A DNA stretch of 64,000 nt. Source: Rhizophagus irregularis. Lineage: Eukaryota > Glomeromycota > Glomeromycetes > Glomerales > Glomeraceae. The notes below the pieces were generated by a model. That model saw only the letters and a program-made list of their open reading frames with translations, searched no databases and was not told where the DNA came from. Below are positions 1 through 9,661 of this stretch, piece by piece; position 1 is the first letter of the stretch; every line of letters starts with the position of its first letter. The translations under genes and the position numbers were made by a program. The stretch covers positions 496,001-560,000 of the forward strand of contig NC_089441.1 of assembly GCF_026210795.1 (NCBI RefSeq), read 5' to 3'.

Positions 1-8
1 TTTGTTTT

Positions 9-187
9 TATTTTTTACATTTTATTTTTGTTTTAAGAACGTTACTAACGTTACTAACTGAACGTTCCTTTTTCCTTATTTTTTTTTTTTTTAGGAACTG
101 CCTCTAAAACTTTGAAATTGGATGAAATGATGGAGATATTTCTTTATTTTTTTACATTTTATTTTTGTTTTAGAAACATTACTAATG
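9..187. repeat. Short direct repeat pair (~40 bp)
   Basis: A stretch around 11-50 (poly-T, TACATTTTATTTTTGTTTT, then a GTTACTAACG-like end) recurs with few changes around 149-187. No gene is seen in bases 1-476, which are otherwise AT-rich spacer. Confidence 0.5.
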
Positions 188-489
188 TGCTTTTTCTCTA
201 GATCGTAATTTGTTCTTTAGTTTAAAAATTTATATCAATCAATAGATATTAAATATTTCTCTTAAACTTGTGTAATTTGTTAGCAATCTCATTAATTTTG
301 AAAATAATTTATTTTAAATTACGACAAATAATTATATTTAAAATATAAACAATTTATTTTAACCTAAAATTTCTATCAATTTTTATTAAAATTTCGTATA
401 ATTTCAAAGTAAGTATAATTCAGCTTGGGAAACAACTTTACTTATACCATAAAAGATGGGTTGATTAATAAAAAAATTGTACCAATTTA

Positions 490-657
490 TAGGTGATCAG
501 ACACTTTTTTCGGGTTGCGGTACATTTCGCCGAAGCTATTTCACCAAAGGGATAGATATTTCATCGAAGGGACGTTTCACCGAAAGTGCATTTTATCGAA
601 TCAATTTCACCGAATCGTCCATTTCGCCAAACGGACATTTCGCCGAAAATGGTAGCG
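490..657. repeat. Degenerate minisatellite, TTTCGCCGAA-type motif
   Basis: About nine imperfect copies of a 15-20-bp motif, consensus near ATTTCGCCGAAGGGAC, run head to tail (TTTCACCAAAGG, TTTCATCGAAGG, TTTCACCGAAAG and so on). The core TTCxxCGAA is nearly palindromic. The array is open in one frame for 61 codons, which follows from the repeat and is not evidence of a gene. A second array of the same motif lies at 28252-28400. Confidence 0.8.
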
Positions 658-662
658 ATTAA

Positions 663-1056
663 CACTTTAATTAAAACAGTTCATGTTTAAAGAAGAGTTA
701 GGACTATAAAATGTAAAATATATGAAATGTGATTTATTTTGAACTTGTTCATTTCTAATAAAATCATGATATTCGAATTTATAATAAATGTTTTTTAACC
801 ATAATTGGGTTAATAAATTTATAAATTAAATTGATAATTGAAAAATTTACAATAATTTATTATCTTTAATACACGCCAAAAGAATGAGGAAAAGAAAAAC
901 AATTAAGAAAAAATTATCATTAAATAGATTATGAAGGGAAAAAAAATTTTTTAAAAAAATCAGTTTGAAAAAAGATCAAAAAATATATATATATATAATA
1001 TTAAAAAAATCAAGTTTGAAAAAAAAAAAATGGAAAAAAATATTTAATAATATTAA
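663..1056. other. AT-rich spacer, no gene seen
   Basis: Poly-A and poly-T runs and short repeats; no coding signal on either strand. Confidence 0.5.
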
Positions 1057-1096
1057 AGCATTACTTGTAAATGAATTTAATAATATTAGATATACT
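1057..1096 (+). pseudogene. Relic of the helical-repeat tail of the duplicated membrane-protein gene
   Basis: About 40 bases match positions 5068-5112 of the complete gene nearly perfectly and encode LLVNEFNNIRYT. The match ends where the hairpin at 1103-1136 begins. This looks like a small fragment of the tandemly duplicated gene family left upstream of copy A. Confidence 0.6.
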
Positions 1097-1102
1097 TTTA
1101 AT

Positions 1103-1136
1103 AGTTACTCGGCACTTCGTGCCGTGCCGAGTAACT
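1103..1136. repeat. Perfect 13-bp hairpin AGTTACTCGGCAC
   Basis: The arms AGTTACTCGGCAC (1103-1115) and GTGCCGAGTAACT (1124-1136) are perfectly complementary around an 8-base loop. It is GC-rich against an AT-rich background and directly abuts a gene relic. A second small palindrome, CTGAGC-GCA-GCTCAG, follows near 1177. Both may be the core of a short foldback transposon. Confidence 0.7.
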
Positions 1137-1867
1137 GTTGTATTTGCAATAAGCAATATGATTGGTGGGATTTACTGAGCGCAGCTCAGCAAATTATATT
1201 CGTAACTGTTTTATCAGGCTTATGTAATAGGTATTTTTTATACAACTTAGTAAACTTAGTAACTGGTTGTACTAACATAAATCACCAATTAGTAAATGCC
1301 CTAATAAAATTTATTCGTTTCCATTGATGTTTGGCCTAAAATAATATAAAAAATTTAAGTGTGTACTGTAACGATTTATACTGTAAATAAAATTTTAATT
1401 CCGGCCGGCATTAAAGCTCGGCCAGAATTAACTTCGTGTAACCTAGAAACTTTTTTGGTTACAAGGTGGTACAAAACTTGTACCAATCAATAGGGAATAC
1501 ACGCGCTTAAGCGAAACTATTTCTAATGGTTAAAAGTGGTCAATTTGACTTAGAAAGTGGTCGATTTGGCCTATTTAATGAAAATTCATGATTATTAGCT
1601 ACTTCAAGGCCAAATTGACCATTTTTAAGATCAAATTTACTAGCCAGAATTAACCAGTGACAATGATGTAAATATTAAAGGAATAAAAAAAATTCGATTT
1701 TCCGTAAAAACCCTGATTATCCAAATTGTGACATGATTTTTATGGTAATAATATCGATTAAAATCGATTGATCGAAACCGAAAATCGAATTTTTTAAATC
1801 GAATCTTGAGATTCGATTAATCGCGATTAGTCGATTTTCTCAAAATTAGAATCGATATCTGCATCTG
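1137..1867. other. Spacer with short foldbacks, no gene seen
   Basis: It contains CGGCCAGAATTA-type palindromic motifs near 1398-1432 and 1634, an inverted pair (TGGTCAATTTG near 1537; CAAATTGACCA near 1611), and a run of ATCGATT-like words at 1745-1850. No convincing coding frame. Confidence 0.5.
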
Positions 1868-3479
1868 ACTCACGTCATCTGTCACCTGACGCAAATCTAA
1901 TTTTTTTTTTTGTGCACTTTTCAAATGGGGCTCAATTAAAATTTTTTTGATATTAATATTTCCATTTAAATTTCTATTTACGAAATTTTTTTTTTTTTTT
2001 TTTTTTTGTACAAGATTAAATTAAGAGATCTCAATCAAATTAATTTTGATACACAAGAACGCCCTGGTCGCCTCGCATCAAATAATATTCATGCAAAGCA
2101 ATGATTTTTTTGATTTATTAGGATAAGTGCATGCATATTTGTCTGAATGAAAAATACAAAATCCGTTCTTATTATTATTCTCATTATCTAATGCTATCGA
2201 AATCATTGACCATTTTAAAATAAGATTTTTTCCGTTTATACAATACCAAATAATGTTTAATTGCTGCCATCCCAAAATTTATTGGTCGAAATTGTATCCT
2301 TATTTAACGTTAACTGTTAATATTAAAATTTTTATTAAAATTTTATAAAATACGCACCTTGTCGATCAAATATTTGAACAGCAGACCAAAAAAAATTTTT
2401 ATTTTTATTAATAACCGGTTAGTTTACCGTTTAAGACTTTAGTTAATTGTAAAGGTTTCATTTTATTTTAGTACGATATTCTATAAACATCACAATTATT
2501 ACTGTAAATTCTATTGCTAATTCTGGGAACAAAAAATAATTAATTACAGAAAATTACTGGTACAGTTCGATATATTAAAAAATGCAATATCTATGTTCAC
2601 TGTTTGTATATCGAATTCGGTTCGGTTTTGAGCTATAATTACTTTAATTATTTTTAGTCTATTTTTTAGTTTTATTGTTCTAGTTTAGATTTGTGCATGA
2701 TTAATATTTAATAGCTATAAAATACACTTCGACCGGATTATTTAATGGTAGTCGGTTGAAGAACTATTTTATTTAATGTGTAAATAAGTAAAAGTTCATA
2801 AAATTGTATCACCCTTTAATTTAACAAATCCGGCCTTTTTATTATTATTATTATTATTATTTTATACTCCTTAAACAAATTTTTTAAATTCAAATTCTTA
2901 TTTTCAAAACCTCTTATTGTGTACTTCTTTTTAACATCGTATCGGGTCAACTGATATTTGAGTACCTATTTCAGTATTTAACTGAATTTGGGAGACCCAA
3001 ATTATCAGAAAACCTGTTTGATACGTTCGGTTTTCAGCCTCCTGTTTAAGACAAAAATCACATGTGATTATCTTTCTTTTTATAGTCGAAAGAATGAATT
3101 TAATCTGCAGAATATGTAATGATAAAAAAAAAATTCGTAAGCGAATATGCATACGAAATTTCTTTAATATATATGTAATGAAAAAAAAAAAAATTCGTAA
3201 TTTTGGATGTTATTGGAAATTTACAATTACTTTGATAAATGTAATGATAAAAAAGTTCGCAGTTTAGATGCATATATTCGTTATTGGAAATCTACAATCA
3301 TTTTAATCTGCTGATATATTTATTCATTATTTAATTTTTACAATTAATATACTGTATATGTATATATAGTTTTCATGTGAAACAAGATTTTAAATGCTAC
3401 GCAATTAATAATAAAAAGAGCCTGAAAAATTTTTTCAAAAATTAACAATTTCTTGTTATTTATTAAATTTATATTAATC

Positions 3480-6189
3480 ATGAGTGACGAGCCACGACCG
3501 TTTCATGTATTCCGTTTCTTTTTATACTTGTTAATTATTATCGCATATCTTTTCTACTCATCTTATTTGATATATAACATCGTAAATGATAAGCCAAACT
3601 TAAAAGTTGACCAAATCTTTTTGAATGAAATTGACGTCCCTGGTAGGATTTTACTTTTAATAAATTAAAATATTAAACTATTGAACCATTACGCTAAGCA
3701 GACGCCTTTTACTTATAATAGATATAGTAATATGTGGGGCATCCCCAGAATTAAGAATTTTACGATGTGACTTAATAGCAAATAATGACGAGAAAACCCC
3801 AATTGATGGCTGTAATAGCTATTTACCTCCTAATGTAATCGATTATGATATCTATAGAGATCATTGCCTCACCTTCAAAGCTAATAAAACCATCAAATTT
3901 GTCAAACCAAACAGTGGCATAGATGGTTTGCAAAAGATTGGCTTTTATTTCTATGATAATACGACCGCTGCAGAAATGAACACTCTTGGCATAGCTTCAC
4001 TTACCATACAATTAACTCCTCCCGGTAAGTAATAATCGCTCGAAAATCACATTTAGTTTGACCTTTTGATAATTAAAATTTTATTTGTTTTGAAATAGAT
4101 TTCGATTTTAATTCATTGACAAATATGAACAAGGCTATTAGTCAAATGGACAAGGCTACTCTTTCAGAGTTTAAGCTTCAATTGAACTTTATTGCCGGAA
4201 TGGTCAATTATGCTGCAGTGGTAAGATATTTCACATATTTAATTATTTAGTTAACGTCATATTTATTAATTTTTTGTTATATTTCTTCAAGGTGAAGTTT
4301 AAAACGAGTACTTATAGGTCTATTCTTCCGAGGGATGCTCGTGCTATTTTTGGATTAGATCCAAATTACCACGTGACGTCAAAAATAGAAAATTTTATCA
4401 ACTATTTTCCTTTTAATAATAATCCGCATGATATACCAGTAGGAACAACTGGTTATTTTTCTATAGCTGCTGGAAGCTTTATTCAAGAACAGACAAGCGA
4501 AGAACGGTAAGTTTAATTGTTAATAAAGTCGACTCCCTATATAACCACACCCTTTGGGACCGAAAAAAAAAACGGTATGATTATAAAAATATTGTATGAT
4601 GTGACCAAAGAGGAGATTTTTTAATAAGTTTGTTAGTAACCTAAGCTAATATAATTATGCTTATAAAAGGATGTGACTACATATAGGGTGACTATAGAGG
4701 GGTCGACTCGTATTCTTAGTTATGATAATTACGAACATTACATTAACATCTAATTTTTGAACCCTATATAGATCAAATACCATTCTTAGTGCGATCGCAG
4801 CAGCTGGTGGCGCTTTTGGTTAGTAACTTTAATAAATTAATCATTAATAAACCTGAATTATAGTTTTAAATTATCTTCTTTTAAATAATCATTAGGCACT
4901 ATCATGGCGGGTATTATAGTATTTTGTTTTGGTGATTCACGTTTAAATCCATTGGGCTTTTTACGTAATTCTCTTAATATCAGTCAAGATTCCAAAGAAT
5001 TCTATGAACGTAGTAGATTTTATTCGAAACCTGAATTAAAATTTTCAAAAATTAACGACGAAGACAAGGCATTAGTACTTGTAAATGAATTTAATAATAT
5101 TAGATATACAATTTATTACCATCTTTAAATCAAAGTAATATTGAAAAAATGGACAAAAATCGGAGTTGGCTTAAAAATAGGCTTGAAAATAAGCTTAAAA
5201 ATAAATTCATCAAATTTTATCACTGGCTAATGAATGTGGAAAATATTGAGAAAATATTTCATGTATATGAAAAAGATAGAGAATACTATAAATTTTCAAG
5301 TATAAATGAAGATGATGGGAGATTGCTTAACAATGAAATTAACAAAATTAGATATGTTATTGATGTATACTTGTATGATACTAAATCAAAAGATCAGAAA
5401 AAATTAGCTGAATATAAATATGAACGAGAATTAAAATTTTCAGACGATACGAAAAACGAAGATAAAGAATTGCAAATAATAAATGAAGATGATCAGAAAT
5501 TGCTTAATGCTGAATTTCGTAAAATTAGAAAGTTGGTTGACAAACATTTGTTAGGTAAACCAGATATTGAGGAAATATTCGATGTATACAATTTTCTTAA
5601 AAATAATAATTTTTCAAATGATATAAAGAGTATGGACGAAGGAGATACTCTTCAAAATAAAGATTTTTCAGAAGATATGGTCAAAGATAAGAAATTACTT
5701 AACGATGTATTTCAACAAATCAGTTATGTGATTTTTCGTCACCTATTAGATATACCAGAAGATGAAAAAATATTCAATAAATATAAGGAAAATGTTCAAA
5801 TATCAAGTTTTTCAACTAGTATGAACAATGGTGATAAGAAGTTGCTTGTAGATGAATTTGATAGAATTAAACATATAATTAATAGTCACCTGTTTAATGG
5901 ACGAAAAACTCTAGAAGTATTTGAAAAATATATAGAAGAACGAGAATTAAATTTTTCAAATAATATGAGTGAAAAAGATAAGAAATTACTTAACGATAAG
6001 TTTTGCGAAATCAGAAAAACAATTGATAATTTCTTGTTAAATGAACCAAGAATTCAGACAAAAGAAACCTTTTCAGAGAAAATGGATAGCAAAGATAAGG
6101 AATTACTTATGTCTTATATCAATAATTTCGATAACAAAATTCATAATATTAGAAATGATATTGATAACTACATATTAAATAAGGTGTAG
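3480..6189 (+). CDS. Two-TM membrane protein with helical-repeat cytoplasmic tail (copy A, frameshifted)
   Basis: I do not recognise a named family. Six exons with GT-AG introns fit one frame: 3480-3642, 3728-4024, 4099-4220, 4292-4506, 4772-4818 and 4896-5128 (1077 nt, 358 codons plus stop). The start is the ATG after AATTAATC because it gives an N-terminal hydrophobic helix at about residues 12-32. A domain of about 220 residues follows, with four conserved Cys (ICG, RCD, GCN, HCL). A second hydrophobic segment begins in exon 5 (AIAAAGGAFG), then FGDSRLNPLGF and a tail. The tail is cut at 5126 by a stop caused by one missing base: CATCTTTAAATC here, CATCTATTAAATC in copy B. Translation would otherwise continue into the repeat-rich frame 5149-6189. 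The protein is probably a membrane receptor or sensor-like protein with extracellular and cytosolic parts; this is inference from topology only. The lesion could be an assembly indel or real decay. Confidence 0.6.
4526..4710. mobile_element. 185-bp MITE in intron 4 of copy A (pogo/Tigger-like)
   Basis: The ends are inverted: left AGTCGACTCCCTATATAACC, right complement GAGTCGACCCCTCTATAG. The unit is flanked by TA at 4524-4525 and 4711-4712. The matching intron of copy B is 77 bp against 265 bp here and lacks this block, so it serves as the empty site. TA duplications and CAG/AAGTCGAC termini fit non-autonomous pogo/Tigger-type elements. It inserted after the segmental duplication, or was lost from copy B. 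Confidence 0.75.
5149..6189 (+). CDS. Helical-repeat tail frame of copy A (346 codons)
   Basis: This frame continues the membrane-protein gene after a one-base deletion near 5121. It contains six or seven imperfect repeats of about 45 residues, each with a core like DKKLLNDEFxxIRxxIDxxLL preceded by a short FSxxM segment. The composition is rich in Lys, Glu, Asn and Asp, and predicted amphipathic helices suggest a coiled-coil or helical solenoid. Compared with copy B it has about 18 extra residues in the middle (KSMDEGDTLQNKDF region). The ATG at 5149 may be only an internal Met. If the frameshift is an assembly error this is the C-terminal half of one protein of about 710 residues; otherwise it may be untranslated. 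Confidence 0.55.
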   Translation: MDKNRSWLKNRLENKLKNKFIKFYHWLMNVENIEKIFHVYEKDREYYKFSSINEDDGRLLNNEINKIRYVIDVYLYDTKSKDQKKLAEYKYERELKFSDDTKNEDKELQIINEDDQKLLNAEFRKIRKLVDKHLLGKPDIEEIFDVYNFLKNNNFSNDIKSMDEGDTLQNKDFSEDMVKDKKLLNDVFQQISYVIFRHLLDIPEDEKIFNKYKENVQISSFSTSMNNGDKKLLVDEFDRIKHIINSHLFNGRKTLEVFEKYIEERELNFSNNMSEKDKKLLNDKFCEIRKTIDNFLLNEPRIQTKETFSEKMDSKDKELLMSYINNFDNKIHNIRNDIDNYILNKV

Positions 6190-6590
6190 TTGTATAATAT
6201 ATAATATAGTTTAATGTATAATGCTGTAATATTATTTTTGTATTCATATACATATACTGTATATATAAATAAGATTTTAATCCTTTATACTCATGAAAAA
6301 TAAATCATTTTTTCTTAATTGTATCATGCATTTATTTTTTTATTTGGAAAAATGAAACCGTCGCACTACGTCATTTATCACATATATTACATATGTTAAA
6401 TTTTACAGGTAAAATATATCTTTGACGTTTAGATTACCCTCCTGCATAGCTACTATTTGAGTCATGTGTACGTTCCAATTCCGGTTAATGAAATTATGAT
6501 ATCATCGTTTTCGGTCATTGGGACGATGCGACCGATACGTTAAATTTCTTTTTCAGGGGTTTAAAAAATTTTTTACTTTCATTTTTTTTT

Positions 6591-7575
6591 TCACTCATCT
6601 TTTTCGATTTGTCATTTTTTTTAATTGCGGAACCATCTTCGTTTTTATTAAAAACGTTTAATAAAAAGAATTTGAAGATCAATGATGAAATAATTTAATT
6701 TTATATCTTGTGTCAATCAAAATAACATGCCGGCCTCAAGTAATCTGAAAAAAGTTAGACTGGAAAATTATTTTCGGTTTATTTATTTAATAATTTTATT
6801 AAAATATAATAAAAATAGAAAAAAATTTTTTTTATGTGATTCATACTTTAAAATTACGATATGCAGAAATTTTCCTCGCCAACTCATTCAATTAGTAATT
6901 AAATAATATCATTAGCTAAGTCTATTTGGTTCATGCTAATGTTGATGCTAAATATCAAATATCAAAATTTATTGTAATTATATAGATTATAACGATAATG
7001 TTACATTCAACTCAATATTTCAGGATATACATAATTCATATTTCTTGTAAAAGGAACTTTGCTTATTTTAAAGGTGACGAGTGTAGGATGTTGATATCAG
7101 TCCAAGATCGACTGATTAATTACAAGTATTTTAGTGTTCTATACCAATACATTGGTTTATTCTCTTTTTTTTACTATTTTATTAAAATAAAACAAACATT
7201 TAATATATAAAATATTTTCCTACTTATATTTCAAGTAAAAAAAAAAATGAGAAACGTCCAAACTCCAAAGTCAAAATCAAGATTCAAGTCTAAAAGAGAA
7301 TAAGATCATCATTTTTAACATTTTCATATGACAATAGTTTATCCATTGTAATATTGTATTATCCTTTTTTTAATCAGCAACTGAGAGAAAATGAAATTTT
7401 TTTATAATAATTATGTAAGCTAAAGTTCCTTTTCCTCACTAGCAGTATATGCATAAAGCATGTTACAAGAATCTTGCAAAAATTTAAACCAAATTTAGTA
7501 ATCAAGAATTTTTTTATCTGGGTTAAATAAACTATTTACAGAAGGATCTGGCACATCGTGATAACTAACATGCTA
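6591..7575. other. AT-rich spacer between the duplicated blocks
   Basis: No coding signal. Poly-T and poly-A runs; the alignment to copy B ends near 6590. Confidence 0.45.
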
Positions 7576-7634
7576 GATAACTTGCTTAACGATGAATTTT
7601 GCAAATTAGAAAAGTGTATAAATAATAATTTAAA
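7576..7634 (+). pseudogene. Relic of the helical-repeat tail
   Basis: About 60 bases encode a LLNDEFCKLEKxINNNL-like segment, matching one tail repeat of the duplicated gene. It lies between the two copies and is surrounded by non-coding sequence. It is probably debris from an earlier copy. Confidence 0.5.
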
Positions 7635-7909
7635 GGAAATTTATGTATCTATACAATATCTAAATTGTAGTTATCAAACTCTTTTATATATTAGTTAAAT
7701 TATCTCTAAACTATTAAATATTTGGTTTGATGATCCATAAATCACTCTATCTTTAATTGAAAAGCCACCAAAAATATATATATTTTTGAATATCATGCTT
7801 TATTTTATTTATGGTATCACAATGGATTCATTCATGATGCTAAAAAGAATCCAAGATTTCATTTTCAAGTGTCGATCCGAGCGTTCTGCATCTTGATGCA
7901 CAATTTACC

Positions 7910-8105
7910 GTTGTAACACCAACAATTTTATAATTAAAAATTCTACCCACGTGACCGGTGACATTTAATGGGATGTGAAAAAAACAATTTTGGGAGGCAA
8001 AAAAATTGTCCCTCAGATTCAATAAATATAAACGCGGTGGGGTGTAATGTCGGTGACGAACATTTTTAGGTCACGTGAGGTAGAAATTTGTTGGTGTTAC
8101 TGGAG
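7910..8105. repeat. Foldback element with CACGTGACC-containing arms
   Basis: The left arm near 7912-7957 (TAACACCAACAA, then CTACCCACGTGACC) is complementary to the right arm near 8069-8103 (GGTCACGTGAGGTAG, then TTGTTGGTGTTAC). The arms are 35-45 bp and imperfect, with a loop of about 110 bp. It looks like a degraded foldback MITE at the left edge of duplication copy B. Confidence 0.6.
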
Positions 8106-9209
8106 AAGATCTGATGCACATCAGCTGTCACCTGACGCAAATCGACAATACATACAGTATTATATATATTGTTTTGTTTTGTTTTCCTTAAATAATAATG
8201 ATAATAAGAAATTTTTTTTTTTGTGCTACTTTTCACACTGGACTCAATTTTCTATTTAGATTTCTATTTACAAAATTTTTTTTTTTTTTGTATTAAAATT
8301 AAATTAGGAGATCTCAATCAAATAAATTTTGATACACAAGAACTCCCCATAATAATTAATAAAAAACTTTAACATGATTAGATGTTCATTTGGTTCAAAA
8401 TTTTTATTCATACAAAGCAAATATTTGTTTTGATTTATTTGGACAAGTGCATGCATATTTGTCTGATATGAAAAATACAAAATTCGTTCTTATTGTTTGT
8501 TTATTCTATCGAAGTCGTAAGCTATTTTAAAATAAGATTATTTCTGTTTATATAGCATCAAATAATATAAATTTGTAAAATACGCACCTTGTCGATCATA
8601 AGAACAAAATAACCTTTAATAACCTGCTATTTTACCATTTTAAATTGTTATATTTTAGTACATTACACTTAATTGTTCAAAATTATCAAAACCTAATATT
8701 ATTATGATTTTTGGCGTGTTTTATGCTCTTATTGGTTAATTTAAACCACGTGACTAATCTCAATATCATAAATTGTATGGACAGAAAATTTCTGGTACTG
8801 TTCAAATATAATATCCATGTTCCTAGTTTGTGTATCAATTGGGTATGCAATTCGGTTCGATTTTGGACTTTTAATTGAAAAAATACAGTTTTAAAACTGA
8901 AAATATCCATAACTCAACTAACTCCAAAAATTGGTTGAACTATAAAAAACATTTTGGCTGGATTATTTAATGGTAGTCGGTTGAATATGTGTAAATATGT
9001 AAAAATTCATAAAAATTGGATCATCTTTAAATTTAACAAATTTTGTTTTGCCTTTTATTATTATTATTATTATTACTATTTTATTTTCAAAACCTTTTAA
9101 CATGGCACAAGGTCGATTGTACCCAGTTGCACCCGTTTTAAATGCAGTAATCTGAATTTGGGAGACCCAAATTATCGGAAACCCCGTTTGATACATTGGT
9201 TTCAGCCTC

Positions 9210-9473
9210 CTGTTTAAGACAAAAATCACATGTTATCAGTTTTCTTTTTATAGTCAAAAAAACGAGCTTAATTTGCAAGATATGTGTGTGTAACAATAAA
9301 AAAAAAAATTCGTAATTTTGGACGTTATTGGAAATTTACAATCACTTTATCTTGTGAATGCTTCAAAACTACGAATTTTTTTTTTTATTATACATACATA
9401 TATCTTGCAGATTAAGCTCGTTCTTTTGACTATAAAAAGAAAACTGACAACATGAGATTTTTTGTCCTGACGT
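9210..9473. repeat. Inverted duplication (~105-bp arms) upstream of copy B gene
   Basis: The segment from about 9214 to 9330 (GACAAAAATCACATGT, then CTTTTTATAGTC, ACGAGCTTAAT, AAATTCGTA) reappears in reverse complement at about 9366-9473 (TACGAATTT, ATTAAGCTCGT, GACTATAAAAAG, TTTTTGTCCTGA). About 30 bp separate the arms. Copy A has a single copy at 3050-3200, so the inverted duplication arose after the segmental duplication. It ends about 190 bp before the predicted start codon. Confidence 0.75.
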
Positions 9474-9661
9474 TATTGGAAATTTACAATCACTAATATC
9501 AAAAAAAAAGAAAAATTCTATGAGATGCTATTTAGTTTTTACAATCACTTTTTCTTGTGAAACAAGATTTTAAATGCTACGCAATTTATAATAAAAAGGA
9601 CCTGAAATTTTTTTTTTCAAAAATTAACAGTCTCTTGTTGTTTGTTAAACTTATATTAATT

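Larger units (their letters stand above)
1868..6590. repeat. Tandem segmental duplication, copy A
   Basis: This block aligns with 8112-12330 in the same orientation. Shared landmarks in order are CTGTCACCTGACGCAAATC, GAGATCTCAATCAAAT, a TACGCACCTTGTCGATCA motif, an (ATT)n run (2838-2862), a GGGAGACCCAAATTATC motif, the six-exon gene, and a 3' end with GTCATGTGTACGTTCCAAT and TTCAGGGGTTTAAAAAATTT. The duplication therefore carries the gene with about 1.6 kb of upstream sequence and 0.4 kb downstream. Local differences between the copies are listed as separate features. Confidence 0.85.

Noticed and set aside
965-1327. 120-codon frame
   Set aside because: Made of a poly-A stretch, a fragment of the helical-repeat gene and a hairpin; no coherent protein.
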